From contig CAZTQR010000117.1 in the NCBI GenBank assembly GCA_964615795.1, forward strand, positions 1 to 6,384: 6,384 bases of DNA, written 5' to 3'. Positions 1 to 6,095 of this stretch are shown one piece after another. Position numbers and translations under genes: made by a program. How positions within the stretch are numbered: the first letter of the stretch is position 1; every line of letters starts with the position of its first letter. Origin of the DNA: JADJAH01 sp964615795. GTDB taxonomy: Bacteria > Bacteroidota > Ignavibacteria > Tepidaquicellales > Tepidaquicellaceae. Below the pieces are notes generated by a model that was not told where the DNA came from, searched no databases, and was given only the letters and a program-made list of their open reading frames with translations.

Positions 1-731
1 TTCAGGTGCTTTCCAGAAGGACAAAGAACAATCCTGTTCTTATCGGTGAACCCGGCGTGGGCAAGACTGCGATTGCAGAGGGACTTGCGCACAGGATAGT
101 TCAGGGTGATGTGCCCGAGAATCTGAAAACGAAACAGATAGTGGCGCTTGATATGGGTTCGCTTATTGCCGGCGCGCAGTTCAGGGGGCAGTTTGAGGAA
201 AGACTAAAGGCAGTGCTTAAGGAAGTTGAGGAATCAAACGGAGAGATAATCCTTTTCATTGACGAGTTGCATACAGTGGTCGGTGCGGGAGCATCTCAAG
301 GTTCGGTTGACGCATCAAACATGCTTAAGCCGGCGCTTGCCCGCGGCGACCTGAGGACGATCGGTGCAACGACAATTGACGAGTACAGGAAATACATTGA
401 GAAGGATCCCGCTCTCGAAAGAAGGTTTCAGCCTGTGTTCGTGGGACAGCCCGATATTGACGACACGATTTCAATATTGCGGGGACTGAAGGAAAAGTAT
501 GAAGTCCACCACGGAGTCAGGATCACTGACGGCGCTATTGTTGCGGCGGCTCAGTTGTCGGACAGGTACATATCCGACAGGTTCCTTCCCGACAAGGCAA
601 TTGACCTGATTGACGAGGCCGCATCCAAACTGAGGATTGAAATGGATTCGATGCCTGAAGAACTTGATAATCTTGAAAGAAGGATCAAGCAGCTTGAAAT
701 TGAAAAGGAAGCTCTTAAGAGGGAGTTATGA
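1..731 (+). CDS. clpB: ClpB-type AAA+ disaggregase, first ATPase domain only (5' end outside window, 3' end truncated)
   Basis: ClpB is a hexameric cytosolic disaggregase that threads aggregated proteins through its pore with DnaK. The frame is open from base 3 (reading Q-V-L-S-R-R-T-K-N-N), so the gene starts upstream and the GTG at 6 is not its start. Seen in order, counting from that GTG: Walker A GEPGVGKT (14-21), pore loop GAQFRGQFEER (57-67) with Phe at the substrate-gripping aromatic position, Walker B IILFIDE (81-87), sensor-1 TIGATT (118-123), and arginine fingers in ALERRFQP (136-143). The helical small domain follows, then the first heptads of the middle domain (about 214-240). All these NBD1 residues are intact. 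The frame ends at TGA 729-731, right after ALKREL, about half way through a normal ClpB of roughly 860 residues. The rest of the coiled coil, NBD2 and the C-terminal domain are missing. No other frame after the stop reads like ClpB, so a simple frameshift is excluded. Family assignment is firm; whether the short product is real is not. Confidence 0.93.
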   Translation, partial: QVLSRRTKNNPVLIGEPGVGKTAIAEGLAHRIVQGDVPENLKTKQIVALDMGSLIAGAQFRGQFEERLKAVLKEVEESNGEIILFIDELHTVVGAGASQGSVDASNMLKPALARGDLRTIGATTIDEYRKYIEKDPALERRFQPVFVGQPDIDDTISILRGLKEKYEVHHGVRITDGAIVAAAQLSDRYISDRFLPDKAIDLIDEAASKLRIEMDSMPEELDNLERRIKQLEIEKEALKREL

Positions 732-1195
732 AAAAGCAAAATGAATATTGCATGAGCCCTGCACAGGTATTCGCAATTGCATTCATTGCTAGTATGCTGT
801 TTGCATTTGAACTGCCTGCACAGGAAGATGCTTATGCGGGACTGAGCGGAAAGACATTTCTTTGCAGGATCACGGAGATCACGCCTCCTGATGTGGACCG
901 CATGCCGAGAAGCTATGACGAGGTCATAAGATTCGACAACGGAAAGATCAACAGCGATTTTCTGAAACGATTTGTTGCAGAAGATGTCCCGTTCACAGCG
1001 GCCATAGATTACCGAAGGGCTGTTGCATTCACTGTTGTTGAATTCAGCGCCAATGCAAACGGCACGTACAGTGACAGGCCCGTAACATTGTCCTGCAAGG
1101 GAAACGTTGTAGGATATGTCGGGCTCAACGGCGAGATCACTGTCTCGGGAAACGGCTTTGAGGAAAGATACTCTGTGGAGTCAAGGAATCCCTGA
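728..1195 (+). CDS. predicted secreted protein of unknown function
   Basis: A 155-residue protein I do not recognise. Residues 1-12 are polar (with two Lys), 13-27 are hydrophobic (VFAIAFIASMLFAF), and an ELPAQ-ED stretch at 28-34 looks like a signal-peptidase I site, so export is likely. No lipobox Cys follows the hydrophobic core. The mature part of about 120 residues has alternating beta-type patterning, two Cys (46 and 123) that could form one disulfide, and a Gly/Asn-rich end suggestive of a small beta-rich fold; this is inference. The ATG overlaps the stop of the ClpB frame as ATGA, the usual layout for translational coupling, and AGAGGGAG lies just upstream, unusually close (2 bases) to the ATG. 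A second Met at residue 9 (base 752) would leave a shorter signal peptide and is a possible alternative start. If the ClpB junction is a misjoin, the true start could differ. The stop abuts that of the convergent gene. Confidence 0.62.
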   Translation: MKKQNEYCMSPAQVFAIAFIASMLFAFELPAQEDAYAGLSGKTFLCRITEITPPDVDRMPRSYDEVIRFDNGKINSDFLKRFVAEDVPFTAAIDYRRAVAFTVVEFSANANGTYSDRPVTLSCKGNVVGYVGLNGEITVSGNGFEERYSVESRNP

Positions 1196-1629
1196 TCACG
1201 GAGTAACACACATCACAAAGTTCGAAGCCCCGTAATCCGCAAAGGCAATATCAGTAACGTCAACAAACCCGTCACCGTTGATGTCTGTGATCACGTTTCC
1301 CGCCGCGTATTCAAACGCGTCATTCTCGATCTCCGAAACATCACTTACATCAATCACTTCGTCGTGGCTTACGTCTCCGGAAAAGCATCCGAATCTCAGC
1401 GGGTCCGAATCTACCTGTATCTGATTATCTCCGTATGCAGAGGATATGCTTGCAGTGAAGTCGTATGAGTTCGCCGATCCTGCATTGACCGCAACAGGTG
1501 ATGCGCTCCAGACACTGATGCTTTTTTTGTGGTCAGCTTCAATGAAGTAATTTCCGGATTGCAGTCCCGTAAATTCTGCATTTGCCGTGAAAGTAATGCT
1601 GTCGATCAGGCAACCTGCCGAGTCAATTA
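1196..1629 (-). CDS. C-terminal part of secreted Asp-box protein: beta-sandwich-like region plus dockerin-like tail (5' part lost in N gap)
   Basis: The reverse strand is open from the N gap to TGA at 1198-1196 and gives 143 residues. The first 80 or so (for example QSGNYFIEADHKKSISVWSA) match the style of the module that precedes dockerin-like tails in Ignavibacteria and related Bacteroidota surface proteins, judged from memory. Then come two 12-residue EF-hand/dockerin loops: DVSHDEVIDVSD (visible residues 85-96, bases 1340-1375) and DINGDGFVDVTD (115-126, bases 1250-1285). Each has acidic or polar residues at positions 1, 3, 5, 9 and 12. The second loop is canonical; the first has Ser at 3 and Glu at 6 in place of Asn and Gly. 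They should bind calcium and may anchor or dock the protein outside the cell. This is most likely the end of the gene beginning at 2337. The two parts are not in the same frame across 100 Ns, but the N length is only a placeholder. Confidence 0.82.
1250..1375 (-). other. dockerin-like double EF-hand domain
   Basis: This is the region coding for the paired calcium loops in the C-terminal fragment. The two loops lie 30 residues apart, joined by a helix-like stretch (VSEIENDAFEYAAGNVIT). That is close to the duplicated loop-helix layout of type I dockerins. The domain lies at the extreme C-terminus, with only 17 residues after the second loop, as is usual for dockerins. No cohesin is present in the window to name a partner. 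Confidence 0.75.
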
Positions 1630-1729
1630 NNNNNNNNNNNNNNNNNNNNNNNNNNNNNNNNNNNNNNNNNNNNNNNNNNNNNNNNNNNNNNNNNNNNNNN
1701 NNNNNNNNNNNNNNNNNNNNNNNNNNNNN
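1630..1729. other. assembly gap of exactly 100 N
   Basis: Exactly 100 undetermined bases, the conventional placeholder for a scaffold gap of unknown length. It falls inside the Asp-box repeat part of one gene. The 14 bases directly right of it (ttggttgagtatga, 1730-1743) recur at 1890-1903, so internal repeats probably broke the assembly. A TAA on the minus strand at 1629-1627 is in frame with the N-terminal fragment only because the gap was written as 100 bases; it should not be taken as a real stop. Confidence 0.98.
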
Positions 1730-1903
1730 TTGGTTGAGTATGAGAAGAATATTCCGCTCCTCTCACTGTACGCCATATAGCATCTTCCGTAATAAGGGCT
1801 TTGAGGATAACTGTCCACTGACATTACAACTTTATCCGCCGTATCAACTCCCGGCACAAAGTATGTTGAGGACCAGTTAGCGCCGTTGTTGGTTGAGTAT
1901 GAA
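1730..1903. repeat. 14-bp direct repeat marking adjacent Asp-box turns
   Basis: The 14-mer ttggttgagtatga occurs at 1730-1743 and again at 1890-1903. On the minus strand it codes for the S-Y-S-T-N entry into an Asp-box turn. It is a coding repeat between beta-propeller blades, not a mobile element, and the left copy touches the N gap. Confidence 0.7.
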
Positions 1904-2337
1904 ACTCCAAGCTTGAAAACAGAACCGTTCATTTTGAGATAAGAGATCACATGCCTTTCATCAGGCGTAATGACGATCTGAGGATCCCCGGTAGTGGAAA
2001 TGACCTCGCCGGAAAGATTTCTGATAGCGTCCGTGCCGGTCCAGCTTGTGCCTCCGTTTGTGGTTCTGTAAAATCCTGTAGTGTATCCTCCTGCATAATA
2101 GCCCGTGATTGATGCCGCCGCGAATATGTTCTTGTTTGACGGATGAGCGGCAAGCGGAATTTCAACCTGCAAAACACTGGAAGGAAAGACCATCACTTCC
2201 TGCAGTGCTGAGTTATCTGATTCCTGCTGTGAGCCTGATTTGGCAAAACGGGACCTGAGGTCATTCAGGCGGGAAGACCAATCAGTTTCAAACATCAGCA
2301 AGGTGAGAGGGATAAAAGCTGTAAGCAGAAGTTTCAT
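1730..2337 (-). CDS. N-terminal part of secreted Asp-box (BNR/sialidase-like) repeat protein (3' part lost in N gap)
   Basis: 202 residues are visible from the ATG at 2337. Residues 1-15 (MKLLLTAFIPLTLLM) are a hydrophobic export signal without a lipobox Cys. From about 58 the protein has the form of an extracellular BNR beta-propeller: LQVEIPLAAHPSNKN, then Asp-box-type turns RTTNGGTSW (91-99) and STNNGANWS (148-156), and a third begins at SYST where the gap starts. Each turn follows the S-x-[DN]-x-G-x-[TN]-W pattern. PQSPYYGRCYMAYSE near the end resembles the blade strands of exo-sialidase-like proteins. Asp-boxes mark the fold, not the reaction, so sialidase activity cannot be claimed, and catalytic Arg/Tyr residues cannot be placed. 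No Shine-Dalgarno sequence precedes the ATG, common in Bacteroidota. It probably continues across the gap into the dockerin-tailed fragment as one secreted protein of at least 345 residues. Confidence 0.85.
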
Positions 2338-2340
2338 TTT

Positions 2341-2394
2341 CCCAAAAGTTTTTATTAACCGACATAGTTAACTATCCGGCATTAAGCTTTTGGG
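2341..2394. promoter_or_regulatory. nested inverted repeats in the leader of the Asp-box gene
   Basis: The outer arms cccaaaag (2341-2348) and cttttggg (2387-2394) are perfect 8-bp complements. Between them lies a perfect 12-bp palindrome atagttaactat (2364-2375). On the minus strand the outer arm ends 4 bases before the start codon and the palindrome lies 27-38 bases upstream of it. It could be a DNA operator (palindrome) or a 5'-UTR hairpin that hides the start. The two dyads are centred 2 bases apart. No regulator can be named. Confidence 0.4.
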
Positions 2395-2496
2395 GCGAAC
2401 CTGTTTTGGGGGTTCAGATCCGAAACGAACTTAATGGAATTGCATAAATGGTGATGAGCTGACTGTAAGCCAGGTGTAACTGAAAACTCATCTGTT

Positions 2497-2527
2497 CAAA
2501 ATTAGCTTTTGGATCTCACAAATCAAA
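2497..2527 (-). promoter_or_regulatory. candidate Bacteroidota-type promoter of the Asp-box gene
   Basis: On the minus strand, TTTG (2527-2524) is followed after 19 bases by TAATTTTG (2504-2497). This fits the Bacteroidota housekeeping consensus TTTG / TAnnTTTG with normal spacing. Transcription would start near 2490, giving a leader of about 150 bases that contains the nested inverted repeats. The stretch 2338-2602 otherwise holds no gene and no clear terminator for the carboxylase gene. The match is short, so chance is possible. Confidence 0.42.
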
Positions 2528-2602
2528 TAAATTTTTGGAGAGCGGGAGAAGAAAGTCGCGGAAGATTTTTTCGGAAAGTATGACTGAAAAACCTGAATAC
2601 CT

Positions 2603-4258
2603 TTATGTCTGGATCACACCCACATTGAACTTCGGCATTTCGGGATTGTTGTTGGCGATCTCAATACAGTGAGAAACCACCTGCCTTGTCTCCGCAGGAT
2701 CAATGATCCCGTCTATCCAGAGTCTTGCGGCGGCATACATTACGTTTGTCTGAGTGTCGTATCTTTGCTTGATCTCGTTAAGGAATTTCTTCTTGTCATC
2801 CTCTGAGATCTCTTTGCCTTCTTTTTTCAACTGACCCATTTTTATGTCGAGCAGGACATTGCTTGCCTGCGCACCGCCCATTACGGCGATCTGCGCATTG
2901 GGATATGCGAATATGAATCTCGGATCGTATGCCTTTCCGCACATTGCGTAGTTGCCTGCTCCGTTGCTGTTGCCCGTGATGATTGTGATCTTCGGAACGA
3001 CAGAATTTGCAACGGCGCTGACCATCTTCGCACCGTCTTTAATGATGCCGCCGTGCTCGGACCTTGAGCCCACCATGAAGCCGGTAACATCCTGAAGAAA
3101 GAGAAGGGGGATCTTCCTTTGGTTGCAGTTCATAATGAACCGCGCGGCTTTGTCTGCACTGTCTGAATAGATCACGCCTCCGAACTGCACTTCGCCCTTT
3201 CTGCTTTTCACAATGTTTCGCTGATTGGCAACAATACCTACGGCCCATCCGTCAATTCTCGAATAACCTGTGATTATCGTCTTACCGTAATTCGGTTTAT
3301 ACTCGTCAAACTCTCCGGCATCCACTATGCAGTTGATGAGTTCATGCGTGTCATACGGCTTTGAACTTTCTTCGGGAATAATGCCGTAGATGTCATGAGG
3401 AGCGTGAACCGGGTCAGAAGCCTGTATCCTGTCAAATCCGGCAGTTGCATTATGCCCCAGCTTGCCTACAAGACTGCGTATTTTTTCGAGGCAGGTTTTG
3501 TCATCAGGCATCTTCTCATCGGTAATGCCTGAAACTTCCGTTGTAACGGTTGCTCCGCCGAGTTCTTCATTGCCGATCTTTTCCCCGATGGCCGCCTTCA
3601 CAAGATGCGAGCCGGCAAGGAAAATGCTTCCCGTTCCTTCAACTATCAGAGCTTCATCACTCATAATGGGAAGATATGCTCCGCCGGCAACACAAGGACC
3701 CATGATCGCCGCTATCTGAGGAATTCCCATCGCACTCATCACCGCATTGTTCCTGAAGATCCTTCCGAAGTGTTCCTTGTCGGGAAAGATCTCATCCTGC
3801 ATCGGAAGAAAAACTCCCGCCGAATCAACGAGGTAAATTATCGGAAGTTTGTTTTCCATGGAGATCTCCTGTGCGCGCAGATTCTTCTTGCATGTGATCG
3901 GAAACCATGCGCCGGCCTTCACTGTAGCATCGTTTGCCACTATCACACAATCCCTGCCGTGTATCTTTCCGATACCGAACACCGTGCCGGATGAAGGTGC
4001 GCCGCCGTATTCCTTGTACATTTCATAGCCGGCAAACATACCGATCTCCATGAAATGCGAACCCTTGTCTATGAGCAGTTCGATCCTCTCCCTGCAGTGA
4101 AGCTTGTTCTTTGAGTGAAGGTTCTCTATGGCCTTCTTGCCTCCGCCGAGTTTTACTGTCTCAGCGGCTGCTTCAGTTTTGCGGATAAGGTTCTTGAAAT
4201 AATCTTCACGGACGTGAAATGTATGGTCCTTCTTAACGGTGTGCTTTAGCCTTGGCAT
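2603..4258 (-). CDS. biotin-dependent acyl-CoA carboxylase, carboxyltransferase (beta) subunit
   Basis: This subunit moves the carboxyl group from carboxybiotin to an acyl-CoA (such as propionyl- or methylcrotonyl-CoA) in the cytosol, in leucine or odd-chain/propionate metabolism. The 551 residues form two crotonase-like halves. Oxyanion-hole segments appear as GPCVAGGAY (187-195) in the N half and GNSNGAGNYAMCGKAY (429-444) in the C half. Other family landmarks are VDSAGVFLPMQDEIFPD (144-160), LQDVTGFMVG (388-397) and the DGIIDPAETR end motif (516-525). VDSAGVFLP followed by FPD-HFGR resembles methylcrotonyl-CoA carboxylase beta more than propionyl-CoA carboxylase beta. The QRNIVKSRKGEVQFGGVIYS stretch (346-365) is longer than in the animal enzyme and typical of Bacteroidota homologues. 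The exact acyl substrate is not decidable here. The length is full. The ATG lies 74 bases after clpX on the same strand with no promoter motif between, so cotranscription with clpX is likely. The biotin carboxylase and biotin carrier genes are not in the window. Confidence 0.95.
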   Translation of the reverse strand: MPRLKHTVKKDHTFHVREDYFKNLIRKTEAAAETVKLGGGKKAIENLHSKNKLHCRERIELLIDKGSHFMEIGMFAGYEMYKEYGGAPSSGTVFGIGKIHGRDCVIVANDATVKAGAWFPITCKKNLRAQEISMENKLPIIYLVDSAGVFLPMQDEIFPDKEHFGRIFRNNAVMSAMGIPQIAAIMGPCVAGGAYLPIMSDEALIVEGTGSIFLAGSHLVKAAIGEKIGNEELGGATVTTEVSGITDEKMPDDKTCLEKIRSLVGKLGHNATAGFDRIQASDPVHAPHDIYGIIPEESSKPYDTHELINCIVDAGEFDEYKPNYGKTIITGYSRIDGWAVGIVANQRNIVKSRKGEVQFGGVIYSDSADKAARFIMNCNQRKIPLLFLQDVTGFMVGSRSEHGGIIKDGAKMVSAVANSVVPKITIITGNSNGAGNYAMCGKAYDPRFIFAYPNAQIAVMGGAQASNVLLDIKMGQLKKEGKEISEDDKKKFLNEIKQRYDTQTNVMYAAARLWIDGIIDPAETRQVVSHCIEIANNNPEMPKFNVGVIQT

Positions 4259-4332
4259 TCAGCGGTAATGTTATTGTGAGAATTCAGGATGAAGTGTACG
4301 GATCTGACGGGAAAGACATTAACCATTCTCCG

Positions 4333-5613
4333 TCAGGCAATGATCCTGCGGTTTTCGCTGAGATAGACAGGGTCTTTCTTTTCCGTTATCACCTCCTTGG
4401 TGATGATGCAGTTGGAGACATTCTCCTTTGAAGGTATCTTGTACATGATGTCAAGCATCACATTCTCAAGTATTGACCTCAAAGCCCTCGCGCCTGTCTT
4501 TCTCTGCATGGCAAGCTCAACAACGGATTCAAGAGCATCCTCGGTGAATTCCAGATCAACTCCTTCCATTCTGAACAGTTTCTGATACTGCTTTGTGATT
4601 GAGTTCTTGGGCTCCGTGAGAATGGAAAGCATTGTCCTCTTGTCAAGCGAGCTGAGCGATGTAATGACCGGAAGCCTGCCGATCAGTTCGGGGATCAGGC
4701 CGAAGTGTATAAGGTCATCAGGTTCAACCTGAGCCATGAGAGAGTCATGATCAATATCGTTCTTCGAAAATACGCTGGAGCCGAATCCCATTGAGCTCTT
4801 GGCTACGCGCCTTTCGATTATCTTTTCAAGGCCGTCGAATGCTCCGCCGCAGATGAAAAGAATGTTCTTGGTGTTGATGTTGATCAGCGCCTGCTCGGGA
4901 TGCTTCCTGCCGCCTTTGGGCGGAACGCCTGCGACTGTACCCTCAAGCAATTTCAGCAATGCCTGCTGAACACCCTCGCCGGAAACATCTCTCGTAATGG
5001 AAGTGCTGTCTCCCTTTCTTGAGATCTTGTCGATCTCATCAAGATAAATGATGCCTCTCTCCGCTTTGTTCAGGTCGAAATTTGCATTCTGAAGAAGATG
5101 AACGAGTATGGATTCCACATCATCGCCTACATAGCCGGCTTCCGTAAGTGTTGTTGCATCTGCAATTGCAAACGGCACATCCAGAAGTTTGGCAAGTGAC
5201 TGGGCAAGATATGTCTTACCTGTGCCCGTCGGTCCTATCAGCAGTATGTTGCTCTTTTCGATCTCCACGTCATCAATGTAACTGAAGTCATAGGAATCAA
5301 TTCTTTTGTAATGATTGTAAACAGCTACTGCAAGAGACTTCTTTGCTCTTTCCTGGCCAATTACATATTCATCGAGGAATTTCTTTATTGATTGCGGGGT
5401 AAGGTTGGATCTTACTTTGTTGATGGATTTTGTGGTGTTGTAAAGAGTATTCTTCTTGATTATCTGCATCGCATTGCCAACGCAGATCTCACAAATAAAC
5501 ACCTCCTTGCCGTGATGATCGGCAGGACCCTTGATCATGTTTGTAACCTTGTCAGCGTTTCTTCCGCAAAATGAACAGCGTGCAGACTGAGACTTGTTTG
5601 ACTTTGTATTCAT
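4333..5613 (-). CDS. clpX: ClpX, ATP-dependent unfoldase of the ClpXP protease
   Basis: ClpX is a hexameric AAA+ unfoldase that recognises tagged proteins and feeds them to the ClpP peptidase. It is complete at 426 residues. An N-terminal zinc-binding domain has C13-x2-C16 and C41-x2-C44. The AAA+ core shows Walker A GPTGTGKT (127-134), pore loop GYVG (160-163), Walker B IIYLDEID (188-195), the RKH pore loop (236-238), the FGLIPELIGRLPV box with the arginine finger (R313), and sensor-2 GAR (374-376). The ClpP-docking tripeptide, IGF in most ClpX, reads MGF (275-277). This is conservative and probably still docks. The first ATG gives the usual N-terminus just ahead of the zinc finger, with no Shine-Dalgarno sequence. 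It lies 40 bases downstream of tRNA-Leu with no separate promoter motif seen, so readthrough from the tRNA promoter is likely. There is no clpP or tig next to it, unlike the common tig-clpP-clpX order. Confidence 0.98.
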   Translation of the reverse strand: MNTKSNKSQSARCSFCGRNADKVTNMIKGPADHHGKEVFICEICVGNAMQIIKKNTLYNTTKSINKVRSNLTPQSIKKFLDEYVIGQERAKKSLAVAVYNHYKRIDSYDFSYIDDVEIEKSNILLIGPTGTGKTYLAQSLAKLLDVPFAIADATTLTEAGYVGDDVESILVHLLQNANFDLNKAERGIIYLDEIDKISRKGDSTSITRDVSGEGVQQALLKLLEGTVAGVPPKGGRKHPEQALININTKNILFICGGAFDGLEKIIERRVAKSSMGFGSSVFSKNDIDHDSLMAQVEPDDLIHFGLIPELIGRLPVITSLSSLDKRTMLSILTEPKNSITKQYQKLFRMEGVDLEFTEDALESVVELAMQRKTGARALRSILENVMLDIMYKIPSKENVSNCIITKEVITEKKDPVYLSENRRIIA

Positions 5614-5653
5614 TTGTGAGTTATTTGTAAGATATTGTTACTCTTTTATTTTG

Positions 5654-5735
5654 TGCGTGATGAGGGAGTCGAACCCCCACGGGTTGCCCCGCTAGATCCT
5701 AAGTCTAGTGCGTCTGCCAGTTCCGCCAATCACGC
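5654..5735 (-). tRNA. trnL: tRNA-Leu, anticodon UAG
   Basis: The minus strand folds as a class II tRNA. The acceptor stem is GCGTGAT (5735-5729) paired with ATCACGC (5661-5655), with discriminator A at 5654. The D arm starts GCGG-AACTGGC. The anticodon stem CTAGA/TCTAG encloses the loop CTTAGGA, so the anticodon is TAG (bases 5701-5699), reading CUA and other CUN Leu codons. A GC-rich long variable arm (CGGGG-CAA-CCCGT region) and a TTCGA T loop follow. CCA is not encoded; the 3' end is followed by CAAAA. Length is 82 nt without CCA. Confidence 0.97.
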
Positions 5736-5751
5736 AGACTCTTATTTAAGC

Positions 5752-5807
5752 ATGCAAAAATATTGAATTCATTTTCCAATAACAAACTATTAATCGGATT
5801 TTTGCAT
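5752..5807. repeat. 10-bp perfect inverted repeat around the tRNA promoter
   Basis: Arms atgcaaaaat (5752-5761) and atttttgcat (5798-5807) are perfect complements separated by 36 bases. The left arm covers most of the -7 element, and the -33 element lies in the spacer, so a protein bound to both arms would bracket the promoter. AT-rich sequence makes some chance matches likely. No mobile element lies between the arms. Confidence 0.45.
5755..5786 (-). promoter_or_regulatory. candidate Bacteroidota-type promoter for tRNA-Leu (and clpX)
   Basis: On the minus strand, TTTG (5786-5783) is followed after 20 bases by TATTTTTG (5762-5755), matching the TTTG / TAnnTTTG consensus. Transcription would start near 5748, leaving a leader of about 13 bases before the mature tRNA. 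The position relative to a certain RNA gene makes this the better supported of the two promoter calls. It is the only promoter motif found upstream of clpX and the carboxylase gene. Confidence 0.55.
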
Positions 5808-5882
5808 AAGATTGTTTTTCAAAACAAAGTTAGATAGTTCACTTAATGTAAAGCATCAGAAGATCGTATATGATCTGCCGGA

Positions 5883-6095
5883 ATGAAATCTGCGTTAGAT
5901 GCCAATTGGCCTGATGTTCAATTTCTTCATTTTCCTGGAGCCCCGGGTAAGAAGGACAGAGCTGTTCATGCCTGGGTTATTGAGTATCCGGAATCTGGAT
6001 ATTGCAGATATATGATGATTCGGAAGCGATCTGAGTGCAATTTCAATCCTGAAGGCTTACAGGCATTAAGTCTTTTGAGACTGTTGATTGTCTGA
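5883..6095 (+). CDS. doubtful 70-codon ORF, no recognised product
   Basis: The open frame starts ATG AAA TCT and ends TGA at 6093-6095, with a stop four codons before the ATG, so the ORF cannot extend upstream. The translation (M-K-S-A-L-D-A-N-W-P-D-V-Q-F-L-H-F-P-G-A...) matches no family I know and has no signal peptide or membrane segment. It is rich in aromatic and Arg/Lys residues through the middle. There is no promoter motif and only a weak GGA before the ATG. An imperfect palindrome agatcgtatatgatct (5861-5876) lies just upstream. It may be a relic or a chance ORF in a non-coding region. Confidence 0.2.
   Translation: MKSALDANWPDVQFLHFPGAPGKKDRAVHAWVIEYPESGYCRYMMIRKRSECNFNPEGLQALSLLRLLIV

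Noticed and set aside
728..820. Continuation of ClpB by frameshift after base 731
   Set aside because: The other two forward frames were read: one stops within about 8 codons and the other is the secreted protein. Neither resembles the ClpB coiled coil.
1529..1880. Plus-strand open frames running through the N gap
   Set aside because: They exist only because Ns do not create stops, and they lie opposite the better supported Asp-box/dockerin gene.
1730..2337. Active sialidase call for the Asp-box protein
   Set aside because: Asp-boxes only show the propeller fold. The catalytic Arg triad and Tyr cannot be identified and part of the protein is missing.
3462..3994. Plus-strand open frames opposite the carboxylase gene
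   Set aside because: These are shadows of a highly conserved minus-strand gene and show no protein-like motifs.
4304..4336. Inverted repeat ctgacgg/ccgtcag at the clpX stop as a terminator
   Set aside because: The stem is only 7 bp with a 19-base loop, overlaps the clpX stop and has no T tract, so it is too weak to call.
6069..6082. Small hairpin agtct-tttg-agact near the end of the 70-codon ORF as a terminator
   Set aside because: The stem is only 5 bp, lies inside the ORF and has no T run after it.
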